64,000 nucleotides of DNA from Lacihabitans sp. CCS-44 (GCF_024343735.1 NZ_RJUE01000062.1:62001-126000), one strand, 5' to 3'. Positions 26,880 through 34,983 are shown, counted from the first letter of the stretch. Translations and numbers: made by a program. Notes: generated from the sequence alone by a model not told the origin.

Positions 26880-28184
26880 TTATTTCACTGAATAGCTCAC
26901 AAAGGCCAATTTCTTGCTATCAGCACTCCAAGACGGCACATTTATGGTGCCTTGACCACCGTAAAACACCGGTGTAATATCTTTAATTTCCTTTGTTTGT
27001 AGGTTCATAAGTCTCAGTTTCACTTGTTTGCCAAACAAATGAGCTTGCTTTTCATCAGACATATAGGCTATATAAGCAATCCATTTACCATCGGGCGAAG
27101 GATGTGCAAACCAATTGGAGTTTTCGTCAAAAGTGAGTTGCTCAGGCTTGGTACCGTCGGCATTCATTCTCCAAATTTGCATGTGTCCAGTGCGGTAGGA
27201 ATTAAAATAAATATGCTTTCCATCAGGAGAATAATCTGGTCCATCGTCGAGGCCTTCGGTTGTGGTCAACCTTTTTTCAGCTCCACCTTCTACCCCAATG
27301 GTGTAAATATCGTAATTGCCATTTCGCTCTCCACAGTAAGCCAATGTTTTGCCATCGGCACTCCATCCATGCCAAAACGACATCACTTCTGAGGTTACTC
27401 TGCGAGGTTCGCCGCCACCAATAGGCATTACATATATGGCTGATTTATAGCGTTTTGAAGAGGGGTCAGTATTGTCTACATTGCTCATGGCCAGCCATTT
27501 TTTATCTGGCGAAATACCGTGGTCGTTGTTATTAAATATGGCTTTGCCGGTATTCAATTCGGTTAGTTTTTTAGTGGCCAAATCTAACGTATATAAGCGA
27601 CCTTTGTGATTCAAAATCAAGTAGTTATCTGGATGCCAGTTGGGTGCTTCATAGTGTTTATTAATAGCCAATACTGTCTCAATTCTACCTGTAATAATAT
27701 CTACCGTTTGAATATAGCTCGTGGTATCGGTTTTGGGTTTTTCAGGATTATAAAATTGTGCTGAACGCCCCACCAATTTCCATTGGCCAGCTATTTTTTC
27801 TAATAACTGAATCTCCCGAGAAAGCGTTTCTTTGCCTTCTTTGTTTATCGAAACCTCATCGTGAGCTACCCAAGCGGTATTGCCGCCAATACTCATGTCA
27901 TGATTTGAGTGAATCGAAAAACCGCCGCCACCCATAATATTGGCAGGGGGATTTTGCATAAATGAAGCAGGAATAGCTCTACTCCCACCATCAGCAGATG
28001 AATTGAAAATTCTACCATTGGGTCTCGCGGCCCAACATTCGGTAAAAGCCTTTACATCGCCTTTACGCCAGCTGAGGCCTTCTTTTTCTAATAGCTGAAT
28101 TATAGCAATAGAGTCTGGCTTGGACTGTGCTTTTGTCTGCACAAAAGTCATTGAAAACAAGAATAATAACAGGATTTTTTGCAT
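26880..28184 (-). CDS. NTF2-like domain fused to a PD40 beta-propeller, secreted
   Basis: A 434-residue protein with a signal peptide ending near QTKAQ. Residues about 25-150 form an NTF2-like domain (LLEKEGLSWRKGDVKAFTEC, GGNTAWVAHDEVSINKEGKE, QWKLVGRSAQFYNP). From about 165 to the end are TolB/PD40-type propeller repeats (SPDKKWLAMSNV, GERNGNYDIYTIGVEGGAEK, SPDGKHIYFNSYRTGHMQIW, SPDGKWIAYIAYM, SADSKKLAFVSY). Propellers of this kind occur in oligogalacturonate-lyase-like and TolB proteins and can bind sugars or other proteins. It heads a two-gene unit with the Gfo/Idh/MocA gene and faces the Nudix-type regulator. The fusion of these two domains is unusual. Confidence 0.85.
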   Translation of the reverse strand: MQKILLLFLFSMTFVQTKAQSKPDSIAIIQLLEKEGLSWRKGDVKAFTECWAARPNGRIFNSSADGGSRAIPASFMQNPPANIMGGGGFSIHSNHDMSIGGNTAWVAHDEVSINKEGKETLSREIQLLEKIAGQWKLVGRSAQFYNPEKPKTDTTSYIQTVDIITGRIETVLAINKHYEAPNWHPDNYLILNHKGRLYTLDLATKKLTELNTGKAIFNNNDHGISPDKKWLAMSNVDNTDPSSKRYKSAIYVMPIGGGEPRRVTSEVMSFWHGWSADGKTLAYCGERNGNYDIYTIGVEGGAEKRLTTTEGLDDGPDYSPDGKHIYFNSYRTGHMQIWRMNADGTKPEQLTFDENSNWFAHPSPDGKWIAYIAYMSDEKQAHLFGKQVKLRLMNLQTKEIKDITPVFYGGQGTINVPSWSADSKKLAFVSYSVK

Positions 28185-28217
28185 AATTAATTATGTTTTA
28201 AGGTTAAAAAGATTTGG

Positions 28218-28284
28218 CAAATATAATAAAATACTTTTATTATCTATTTTTTAGATAATAAATTTTCTTTTTTCTAGATAATAA
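28218..28284. promoter_or_regulatory. Palindromic operator overlapping the PD40 promoter
   Basis: A perfect inverted repeat, TTATTATCTA (28237-28246) and TAGATAATAA (28252-28261) around TTTTT, lies between the PD40 gene and the Nudix-type regulator gene. A further half site TAGATAATAA is at 28275-28284. On the minus strand a -7 box TATATTTG lies at 28218-28225, so the palindrome covers the matching -33 position of the PD40 promoter. Repression of PD40 and the oxidoreductase by the regulator is the simplest reading. Confidence 0.6.
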
Positions 28285-28319
28285 AAAATTCTTTAATTTT
28301 TTCTCTAAAATGTTATGCT

Positions 28320-28327
28320 TAAATTTG
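28320..28327 (+). promoter_or_regulatory. -7 box of the Nudix-type regulator gene
   Basis: TAAATTTG fits TAnnTTTG and lies 36 bases before the ATG of the regulator gene. It is about 36 bases downstream of the TAGATAATAA half site, so autoregulation is possible. Confidence 0.45.
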
Positions 28328-28363
28328 CGGGCGAATCATTAAAGATTCATTTAAAAATAGGGA

Positions 28364-29080
28364 ATGAAAAAACTAGAAACTGAAAAATATATTTCAAACC
28401 TGTCTATCGACTGTGTGATTTTTGGCTATGAAAACAAAGAATTGAAAGTTTTGATAGCACAGAATAAAATCAATATTGATTTTTGGAATTTACCAGGTGG
28501 ATACATTCTAAAAACTGAAAGTATTGAAAATGCTGCCAGTCGAATTTTAAAGGAAAGAACAGGTCTCGAAAATATTTACTTGGAGCAGTTTAGAGTATTC
28601 GGGCACGAAAACCGAATCATCAAAAGTAAATTTCGAGAATTATTATTGCCACATTTCACTGAAAAATATAATGAAAAAGATGCCGAATGGATAACTGACC
28701 GCTTTGTTTGTATTGGTTTCTACGCATTGGTTGAAATAAGCAAAGTAAATCCACAAATAGGTGAATATGATGCACTTTTGGAATGGCGAAGCATCAAAGA
28801 AATTCCTGAAATGATGCACGACCATAACGAAATTCTTACTTATGCTCATGAAGCACTTCGCCAAGACCTAGACCAAAAGCTGATTGGTTTCAACCTTCTG
28901 CCGGAAACATTTACCATGAAAGAGGTTCAAGAATTGTACGAAGCCGTGTATGATAAGCCCTTTGCAACCAATAACTTTCCAAAAAAAATATTGGATTTGA
29001 ATGTGCTAGAACGCCTTGAAAAAAAATTTACTGGTGCTAGAAATAAAGCTCCTTATTTATATCGGTTCATAAGGTTTTAA
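28364..29080 (+). CDS. Nudix/winged-helix transcriptional regulator (NrtR/AraR-like)
   Basis: A 238-residue protein with an N-terminal Nudix fold and a C-terminal winged helix (about 165-235: FNLLPETFTMKEVQELYEAV ending APYLYRFIRF). The Nudix box spans GGYILKTESIENAASRILKE: the Gly, first Glu and Arg are in place, but the acidic residues of the REUXEE core read R-I-L-K-E-R, so two of the three metal-binding Glu positions are lost. That is typical of NrtR-family regulators that use the domain as a sensor (ADP-ribose or sugars; Bacteroidota AraR is of this type). It diverges from the PD40/oxidoreductase genes across a palindrome, its probable operator. Confidence 0.88.
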   Translation: MKKLETEKYISNLSIDCVIFGYENKELKVLIAQNKINIDFWNLPGGYILKTESIENAASRILKERTGLENIYLEQFRVFGHENRIIKSKFRELLLPHFTEKYNEKDAEWITDRFVCIGFYALVEISKVNPQIGEYDALLEWRSIKEIPEMMHDHNEILTYAHEALRQDLDQKLIGFNLLPETFTMKEVQELYEAVYDKPFATNNFPKKILDLNVLERLEKKFTGARNKAPYLYRFIRF

Positions 29081-29211
29081 TGCGAATTAAATTCTGCCTA
29101 TTCTGAATTTCAAAAAGCAAAATGACGATGACATTATTAAATGGAATCGAACAAGTATAATTTCCTTAATTCTTTAATTTTCATCGCAATTCTTTTGGTG
29201 TTCATCTCATT

Positions 29212-29245
29212 TTTGGACACCTGACAATTCGGAATCGTAACTTTG
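29212..29245 (+). promoter_or_regulatory. Promoter of the barrel / LytS / LytR operon
   Basis: TTTG at 29212-29215 and TAACTTTG at 29238-29245 are separated by 22 bases, close to the Bacteroidota consensus TTTG-N19-21-TAnnTTTG. The -7 box ends 25 bases before the ATG at 29271. Confidence 0.55.
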
Positions 29246-29270
29246 CCTTTATAAAATTAAAATCAAGAAA

Positions 29271-29924
29271 ATGAGGCCTCTCCTGCTGTTATTATTTGTA
29301 ACCTTTTATGTGACTGCTCAGGAAAAAGTAAACACACCAACAACACCAGTAAAACCCACTCCTATTGAGTTCTTGTTTGGTCATAAGCGTATTCAAGGGC
29401 AAACGATTATCATTAAGAATTTTGCAAAAAGCAAATTTGGGATTTTCTCATTGACAACTTTAGCGGGCGACTACAAAAATATGGACAAGACCAATAACGA
29501 ACTTTTCTCTAATATTCAGCTCAATTATGATGTTTATAAAGGGCTAAAAGTTACGTCAGGAGCCACTTTTAGTTCTGCCAAAGGTTTTGCACCGATTGCT
29601 GGTTTAGAGTATGTTTTCGTCAATAAAAATTTTACTCTTGTAATAAATCCGACCATAAACCTTACAAAAGAATCTTCCTTTGCTAATTTTGCACAAGTAG
29701 AGTTTGCTCCCAAAACAACCAAACTAAGCCCTTATGCGAGATTTCAGGGTTTATATGTCAAGAGTTTTGAGGAAAACAAACATGAAAGAAGTTCGGCTGT
29801 GCTCAGGTTGGGTATTTCCAAAAAAGGGTTCTCAACAGGACTAGGCTTTAACAAAGACTTTTACGGACCAACAAAAATATCAAAGTCAAATTTCGGAGTA
29901 TTTTTTCAGTATAAATTTATTTAA
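29271..29924 (+). CDS. Secreted, probably outer-membrane protein, unknown
   Basis: A 217-residue protein with a signal peptide ending at YVTAQ, a Pro/Thr-rich stretch (residues 20-32) and then alternating strands (FGIFSLTTLAGDYKN, LKVTSGATFSSAKGFAP, FSTGLGFNKDFYG) that end in a C-terminal aromatic pattern FFQYKFI. This is consistent with a small outer-membrane barrel; no family was recognised. It is the first gene of an operon with a PepSY-associated membrane protein and a LytS/LytR pair (22-base gap to the next gene), so it may be either a target of, or an input to, that signalling pair. Confidence 0.65.
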   Translation: MRPLLLLLFVTFYVTAQEKVNTPTTPVKPTPIEFLFGHKRIQGQTIIIKNFAKSKFGIFSLTTLAGDYKNMDKTNNELFSNIQLNYDVYKGLKVTSGATFSSAKGFAPIAGLEYVFVNKNFTLVINPTINLTKESSFANFAQVEFAPKTTKLSPYARFQGLYVKSFEENKHERSSAVLRLGISKKGFSTGLGFNKDFYGPTKISKSNFGVFFQYKFI

Positions 29925-29945
29925 CAATTAATCTATTTTTAAAAA

Positions 29946-30458
29946 ATGGCAAAACCAAACCAACTCAATCAAACCATGCGGACTTATCATCGCTATTTAG
30001 GCTTTTTCTTGGCCGGAATAATGGCAGTGTATTCAATCAGCGGTATCATTATGGTGTTCAGAAATACCGATTTTCTGAAAAACACAGTAAAAATTGAAAA
30101 AACTGTTGAACCCAACTTAAAAGGTGACCAACTCAGCCCGATTCTGAAAATGAAGGTGAATGTTGAAAAAGAAGAAAACGGAATTATTTTCTTTAAAGGC
30201 GGCCAGTATAATGCTCAAACCGGTGAGCTGAAAGCAGAAAAAAAAGAACTGCCGTTTATTCTTGGCAAAATGGAACATTTGCACAAAGCTACCACAAACG
30301 ACCCCCTATTTTATTTGAATTTGTTTTTTGGTTTGTCTTTGTTCTTTTTTGTAATATCATCATTCTGGATGTTTTTACCAGGAACAAAAATCTTCAAAAA
30401 AGGACTTTATTTTACCGTAGCGGGCATCATTCTGACCTTAATTATGCTTTTTGTATAA
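29946..30458 (+). CDS. PepSY-associated transmembrane protein
   Basis: A 170-residue inner-membrane protein. The N-terminal helix MRTYHRYLGFFLAGIMAVYS followed by ISGIIMVFRNT is typical of PepSY-associated TM proteins, with a His expected in the YHRYLG motif. A soluble loop follows (about 45-110), then HLHKA and two more helices (120-140, 148-168). Larger members take part in iron or heme reduction at the membrane. It lies between the barrel-like gene and the sensor kinase gene, 9 bases from the latter. Confidence 0.72.
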   Translation: MAKPNQLNQTMRTYHRYLGFFLAGIMAVYSISGIIMVFRNTDFLKNTVKIEKTVEPNLKGDQLSPILKMKVNVEKEENGIIFFKGGQYNAQTGELKAEKKELPFILGKMEHLHKATTNDPLFYLNLFFGLSLFFFVISSFWMFLPGTKIFKKGLYFTVAGIILTLIMLFV

Positions 30459-30467
30459 TTTTCAGAA

Positions 30468-31511
30468 ATGGATTACGCAAAAAATAACAAAACTTGGCTT
30501 AGCCAATACAAAGTACCGCTCACTCATATTTTCTTGTGGGCGGTATTTTTTCTATTACCACTAATTTTTTCTATTTCTGACTATTCCCAGTCAGAAAAGA
30601 AACACCTAAATCCCGACGAGTTTTTTGTTCTAAACATTATCAGTAAGCTCTTCATAATCGGCTTTTTTTATTTAAACACGCAATTACTCGTCCCAAAGTT
30701 TCTGTACAAAAAGAAGTACCTTGTCTTCTTAGCTTGCCAAGCTATGGTTTTTGGTCTGTTGCTTATGCTCGATTTTGTTCTTTTTGAGCTGCTAAACATC
30801 CTGCATCCGTTCCGTTTTATCAACTCGGCTTATCACAACATCAGCCTCTTTATTTTCACTTCACTGGTAAGTATCGTATTCAAAATGGTTTGGGACAAAG
30901 CCAAAACAGACGAAAAACAAAAAGAGAATTTAAAAACCGAACTGTCATTTCTACGCTCACAAATAAGCCCGCATTTCTTGTTTAATGTGCTGAATAATAT
31001 TGTGGCTATGGTGAGGCTCAAGCACGATGCCCTGGAGGATACTGTTGTAAAACTTTCATCGTTGCTGCAATATATGCTTTATGAAACAGACGAAGAAAAA
31101 GTGACGATTCAGAGCGAAATGGAATATCTGAAGAGTTATATCGAACTCCAAAGCCAGCGTTTTGGAAGTAAAATAAAAATCACTACCTCTTTTGATATAG
31201 AAAATAGCCATTTACATATCGAACCCATGCTTTTGATACCATTTGTAGAAAACGCCTTTAAGCATGGCTACGGAATGGTCGAAAGTCCTGCCATTGATAT
31301 TATGGTCAAGCTTGAGAATGAAATCTTAGTAGTTGGAATTAAGAATAAATACAGCAAAGAAGATCAACAGAAAGACAAAACCTCGGGAATTGGCCTCGCG
31401 AATGTCAAACGAAGATTGGAGCTGCTTTATCCCAAAAAACACACTTTGGAGATTGAACCAATGGATGAATGGTACACTGTAAATCTTAACCTAAACCTTA
31501 ATAACCAGTGA
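30468..31511 (+). CDS. LytS-type membrane sensor histidine kinase
   Basis: A 347-residue sensor kinase. Four membrane helices lie within residues 15-135. The His-kinase domain follows with the phospho-acceptor motif SFLRSQISPHFLFNVLNNI (His about 165), the N box LIPFVENAFKHGYG and the G box SGIGLANVKRRLELLYP. It lacks a large periplasmic sensor domain, so the signal is probably read within the membrane. Its stop codon overlaps the GTG start of the response regulator gene (GTGA), giving tight translational coupling. The PepSY-associated and barrel-like proteins upstream are candidate signal partners. Confidence 0.92.
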   Translation: MDYAKNNKTWLSQYKVPLTHIFLWAVFFLLPLIFSISDYSQSEKKHLNPDEFFVLNIISKLFIIGFFYLNTQLLVPKFLYKKKYLVFLACQAMVFGLLLMLDFVLFELLNILHPFRFINSAYHNISLFIFTSLVSIVFKMVWDKAKTDEKQKENLKTELSFLRSQISPHFLFNVLNNIVAMVRLKHDALEDTVVKLSSLLQYMLYETDEEKVTIQSEMEYLKSYIELQSQRFGSKIKITTSFDIENSHLHIEPMLLIPFVENAFKHGYGMVESPAIDIMVKLENEILVVGIKNKYSKEDQQKDKTSGIGLANVKRRLELLYPKKHTLEIEPMDEWYTVNLNLNLNNQ

Positions 31512-32206
31512 ATTGCATAGCCATTGACGACGAACCTCTTGCACTGAGCTTGCTCGAAAGCAACATCAGCAAGGTGCCGTTTCTTAACTTAAAAGCCACT
31601 TGCGGCGATGCTTTTGAGGCCTTAAAAGTGATTTCGACAGAAAAAATAGATTTGATATTTGTAGATATTCAAATGCCTGGCCTCAGCGGATTACAGCTTA
31701 TTAAAAGCTTGGAAAATCCTCCCATGGTTATTTTGGTGACTGCCTACAAACAGTATGCATTGGATGGCCACGACCTTGCGGTGGTAGATTATCTCGTAAA
31801 ACCTGTTGCTTTGGAGAGATTCATCAAAGCATGTACGAGAGCCAAAGAATTGTATGACTTAAAAACTGCAAAAAGCACTCAATCTCTTGAAAACAAAGCC
31901 CTCCACTTTTTTGTAAATGCAGATTACAGCCAGATTAAGGTAGTGTTTGCAGACATACTTTGGTTGGAGGGGTTGGGCGATTACGTGAAATTTCATTTAA
32001 AAAGCACCTCCAAACCATTGGTAGTACGTACTACCTTTAAAAATTTGGAATCAGAACTGCCTCAAGATCAGTTTATCAGGATTCATAAATCCTTAATGGT
32101 TTCAACATCTCAAATTACGGCCATTCGCAAAAACAGCGTTTTTTTGGGCGAAATGGAGTTTTCCATTGGCGAAACTTATCGAAAAAATTTAGAAACGGCG
32201 TTTTGA
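31508..32206 (+). CDS. LytTR response regulator
   Basis: A 232-residue response regulator with a receiver domain (residues 1-115: acidic pair IDDEP, phospho-acceptor Asp in LIFVDIQMPGLSG, Thr in LVTAYKQYA, Lys in DYLVKPV) and a C-terminal LytTR DNA-binding domain (about 135-230: ILWLEGLGDYVKFHL, FIRIHKSLMVSTSQITAI). The start is GTG, overlapping the kinase stop codon. It converges on the GNAT gene with 20 bases between. LytTR regulators in Bacteroidota usually control one or a few nearby envelope genes. Confidence 0.93.
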   Translation: MNCIAIDDEPLALSLLESNISKVPFLNLKATCGDAFEALKVISTEKIDLIFVDIQMPGLSGLQLIKSLENPPMVILVTAYKQYALDGHDLAVVDYLVKPVALERFIKACTRAKELYDLKTAKSTQSLENKALHFFVNADYSQIKVVFADILWLEGLGDYVKFHLKSTSKPLVVRTTFKNLESELPQDQFIRIHKSLMVSTSQITAIRKNSVFLGEMEFSIGETYRKNLETAF

Positions 32207-32226
32207 TTGTTTAGTCTTTGTCATAT

Positions 32227-32754
32227 TTACTTCTCATCGAGCATCAATTTCATCATAATATCAGTTTGTTCATCGTCACCAAGTTTGAATATGTGTTTGT
32301 CAAATTCCACAAAACCATTTTTCTTATAAAAACTGATTGCTCTAGGGTTTTCTTCCCAAACGCCCAACCAAACATAGTTGGCTTTTTTCTGTTTAGCGAT
32401 ATCTATTGCCTGATTATAAAGCACTTGTCCCACACTTTTGCCATGAAAATCTTTCAAAACATAAATCCGTTCGATCTCTAAGGCACTTTCATCTTTCAAC
32501 TCAGTTTGCGAGGCTCCAAAGTTCAATTTTAAATACCCGATAACTACATTTTTTTGAGTTGCAAAATAAAACTCCGCGTTTGGGTCATTCAATTCTTTCG
32601 ACAGTTTCTCTTCAGAAAAGCCCTCTTCCAGATAGTTTTGCATGTTTTCTTCGGTATTTCCAGCTGAAAAAGTTTCAGAAAAAGTTTGTCTTCCAATCTC
32701 TTGTAATTGCTTTAAATCTGCAGTTTGTACCTTTTTTATTTCAATGCTTGTCAT
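32227..32754 (-). CDS. GNAT N-acetyltransferase
   Basis: A 175-residue GNAT-fold acetyltransferase. The core strand/acetyl-CoA-binding motif is ERIYVLKDFHGKSVGQVLYN, with the Q/R-x-x-G-x-G/A signature read as GKSVGQ, preceded by NVVIGYLKLNFG and followed by KKANYVWLGVWEENPRAISF and FYKKNGFVEFDKHIF. The substrate amine (polyamine, peptide or antibiotic) cannot be read from the sequence. Its upstream region carries one copy of a 64-base direct repeat (32763-32826). Confidence 0.9.
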   Translation of the reverse strand: MTSIEIKKVQTADLKQLQEIGRQTFSETFSAGNTEENMQNYLEEGFSEEKLSKELNDPNAEFYFATQKNVVIGYLKLNFGASQTELKDESALEIERIYVLKDFHGKSVGQVLYNQAIDIAKQKKANYVWLGVWEENPRAISFYKKNGFVEFDKHIFKLGDDEQTDIMMKLMLDEK

Positions 32755-32762
32755 GTAAAAGC

Positions 32763-32826
32763 TTTTTTAGTAAAATCAAATCACTCTTTAATTGGACCTT
32801 TGAATCCAAAATATTTCTGTAAATTA
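32763..32826. repeat. 64-base direct repeat, copy 1
   Basis: Identical to 34059-34122 at 60 of 64 positions, including the words TAGTAAAATCAAATC, TCTTTAATTGGAC and ATCCAAAATATTTCTG. It lies just upstream of the GNAT start. The two copies bracket the gene at 32861-33802. Confidence 0.8.
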
Positions 32827-32860
32827 AGCAATTTCCAGTTGTCTTCTTAGTTGATAATCG

Positions 32861-33802
32861 TCAAAAAGTTGACCTACCGTATAATCCCATAATTGGAAAG
32901 TCATTCAGTTCGCTATTTAGCCTAATTGGAATAATGAGTCCAACATTGGGTTGTTTTTTATTTTTCCAGCTAAAGTCTAAATCAATTCTATTATTACCTT
33001 TCCAAGCACCAAAAGATTTGTAATAACCAGTTAAGGATTCTTTGCCAAATCCAGGTTGAAAATACACATTTCCGATACGCATTTTAGCATAAAAATATGT
33101 GTAGTTCTGAAAAATTAATACAAATCCAACCATACCGTTAACCTTGTTGCCAACACCAATGTCAAAATCATTTTTTTTCAAGAAATTTAACTCCGTTTGT
33201 AATCCTACCGAACCCTCTAAGAAATAATCAAGTCCGGCATTAAATCCAGCATAGAATCTGTTCGGTTTTTGACCTTTTAAAGGCAATAATTTCGAATCTT
33301 CTTTATTTTGTACTTTTTTTTCTTTTTTGTAAAGTTGACTCTCTAGAAATTCATCTAGTGTCTTACCGCTGAAAACATCATAGTTTTTCTTTACTTCATC
33401 GACTCTTAGACGAAATTTAGGAATTGAATCTTTTAACATTTGAAAGTCCAAATCATTTAAATGATAAATTTCTGCTAAATATCCGGACATTTTCAATTCT
33501 CTTATTTTGTCTATATCTTTTATTCTGGGGTGAACACCACTCCTGTTATCGTATACTACCTTTAATACATTACCACCAGCGTTACGAGCAGCATTAATCG
33601 CATTTTTTTTCCAATCCCATGCATAGGATGGATCTGTATTATAATTTTCCATAAATTTTCTTCGCTCCGGAACAAATACAACTTTAGATTTGAGACTGTC
33701 TTGGTTAAGTGAATATCTAAAGTACTGTTCCAAATAAATCACCTCCTGTGCAGCTACCAATTTTGAAATGAATAAAATTGTGAAAATTAATAATATTCTC
33801 AT
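32861..33802 (-). CDS. Secreted protein of unknown function
   Basis: A 313-residue protein with a signal peptide ending near KLVAAQ. The first half is mixed helix and charged (SYAWDWKKNAINAARNAGGN, an NVLKVVYDNRSG strand, Lys-rich KKEKKVQNKED around 165). The second half is strand-like, with repeated aromatics (FYAGFNAGLDYFLEG, YTYFYAKMRIGNVYFQPGFG), which suggests an outer-membrane barrel or surface part. No family was recognised. The gene stands alone inside a segment bounded by 64-base direct repeats and has 366 bases of non-coding DNA upstream. Confidence 0.65.
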   Translation of the reverse strand: MRILLIFTILFISKLVAAQEVIYLEQYFRYSLNQDSLKSKVVFVPERRKFMENYNTDPSYAWDWKKNAINAARNAGGNVLKVVYDNRSGVHPRIKDIDKIRELKMSGYLAEIYHLNDLDFQMLKDSIPKFRLRVDEVKKNYDVFSGKTLDEFLESQLYKKEKKVQNKEDSKLLPLKGQKPNRFYAGFNAGLDYFLEGSVGLQTELNFLKKNDFDIGVGNKVNGMVGFVLIFQNYTYFYAKMRIGNVYFQPGFGKESLTGYYKSFGAWKGNNRIDLDFSWKNKKQPNVGLIIPIRLNSELNDFPIMGLYGRSTF

Positions 33803-34058
33803 GAATATATTTTAGATTTAGATTAGAATGTATTGGATTTAAGAATAAATGAACGTTAAAGAATTTGTTCAGTTGTTTCTTTCTATACTCTTAAAAAATT
33901 TTCATATTTTTTTAAAAATATTTCATTAATCCCTTACAAAAGTCGTACCGAATATTCAACCAAATCTCTATTCAAAGAAATTCAGATTTATCATTTTTAT
34001 ATTAGTAAGATTTAGTTGAAACATATTCCATCTCTTTATTTCAACTCTGTTGTTATAG

Positions 34059-34122
34059 TTTTTTAGTAAAATCAAATCCTTCTTTAATTGGACGTTTGTA
34101 TCCAAAATATTTCTGTAAATTA
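34059..34122. repeat. 64-base direct repeat, copy 2
   Basis: Second copy of the 32763-32826 repeat in the same orientation, 46 bases before the Crp-like gene. The rest of the 33803-34168 gap is A/T-rich and holds no other feature I can support. Confidence 0.8.
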
Positions 34123-34168
34123 TATGTAATTTCGATTTTCAAACAATAAATCGTTTCAAAATTAGCCA

Positions 34169-34741
34169 ATGCAATCACTTTTTAAGGAATTTGAGGAAAT
34201 ATTGCCACTTTCCGAAGAGGAATCGGAATTGATTGAAAGCAAAATCATACTTTCCACAATAAAACGAAAAGGCTTTCTTTTGAAAGAAGGAAGTGTTTGT
34301 AGGCATTATACTTTTGTAAAAAAGGGATGCTTTAAGATGTATGGCATTGATGACAAAGGTTTTAGTCACAATATTCAGTTTGCAGCTGAGGGTGATTGGA
34401 TTGCTGACATTGGTAGTTTTTATACACAAATTGCAAGTAAGTTATACATTGAAGCCATTGAAGATTCTGAAATTTACCAAATAAACCAACCCAACTTATA
34501 TGAACTTTTTATTGAGGTTCATAAAGTAAATAGAATGTTTAAAGTTATCTCAGAAAATAACTTTGTAGAGATTCAAAACCGTGTTTTACAAAACTTCAGT
34601 TCCACTGCTGAGCAACGTTACCTTAGTTTTTTAGAACAATATCCACAACTTAGCAATAGGCTTCCTAATACACAAATAGCTTCCTATCTGGGTATTACAC
34701 CAGAGTTTTTGAGTAAAATACGGAAAAGATTGAAAGGGTAA
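34169..34741 (+). CDS. Crp/Fnr-family regulator
   Basis: A 190-residue protein with an N-terminal cyclic-nucleotide-binding jelly roll (about 20-115: IKRKGFLLKEGSVCRHYTFV, GCFKMYGIDDKGFSHNIQ, WIADIGSFYT) and a short C-terminal helix-turn-helix (about 160-188: RLPNTQIASYLGITPEFLSK). This is the short Bacteroidota type, in which nucleotide binding is often lost. The Arg-Ser of the phosphate cassette is not evident. Its targets are unknown; the toxin-antitoxin pair follows 38 bases downstream. Confidence 0.9.
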   Translation: MQSLFKEFEEILPLSEEESELIESKIILSTIKRKGFLLKEGSVCRHYTFVKKGCFKMYGIDDKGFSHNIQFAAEGDWIADIGSFYTQIASKLYIEAIEDSEIYQINQPNLYELFIEVHKVNRMFKVISENNFVEIQNRVLQNFSSTAEQRYLSFLEQYPQLSNRLPNTQIASYLGITPEFLSKIRKRLKG

Positions 34742-34779
34742 TGATTTTTATTTAGATTTGTAAAGCAATAAAATGTAAT

Positions 34780-34983
34780 ATGAAAGAGGTGAAATTCCGT
34801 AAAGGAACCATGTTGAAACGACCCATTGAAATGTCTAAGGAAGAATTATTAAATTGGCAAAAGCAAGGTGAAAAAGAAGCGAGAGAATTCTTATTTTCTA
34901 TAAAACAGCCGCTTGTTTATTATAATTCTGAGGGATTTCTTGTCGCAGAAAAGTTTGACGGTTCAGTGGAGAAAATAAAATGA
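34780..34983 (+). CDS. Small antitoxin-like protein of a zeta-type pair
   Basis: A 67-residue charged protein (helix MSKEELLNWQKQGEKEAREF, then a short strand pair PLVYYNSEGFLVAEKFDGSV). Its TGA stop overlaps the ATG of the P-loop kinase-like gene (ATGA), the translational coupling usual in toxin-antitoxin modules. Size, charge and coupling suggest the antitoxin; there is no obvious DNA-binding motif, and it is not recognisable as epsilon. Confidence 0.65.
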   Translation: MKEVKFRKGTMLKRPIEMSKEELLNWQKQGEKEAREFLFSIKQPLVYYNSEGFLVAEKFDGSVEKIK

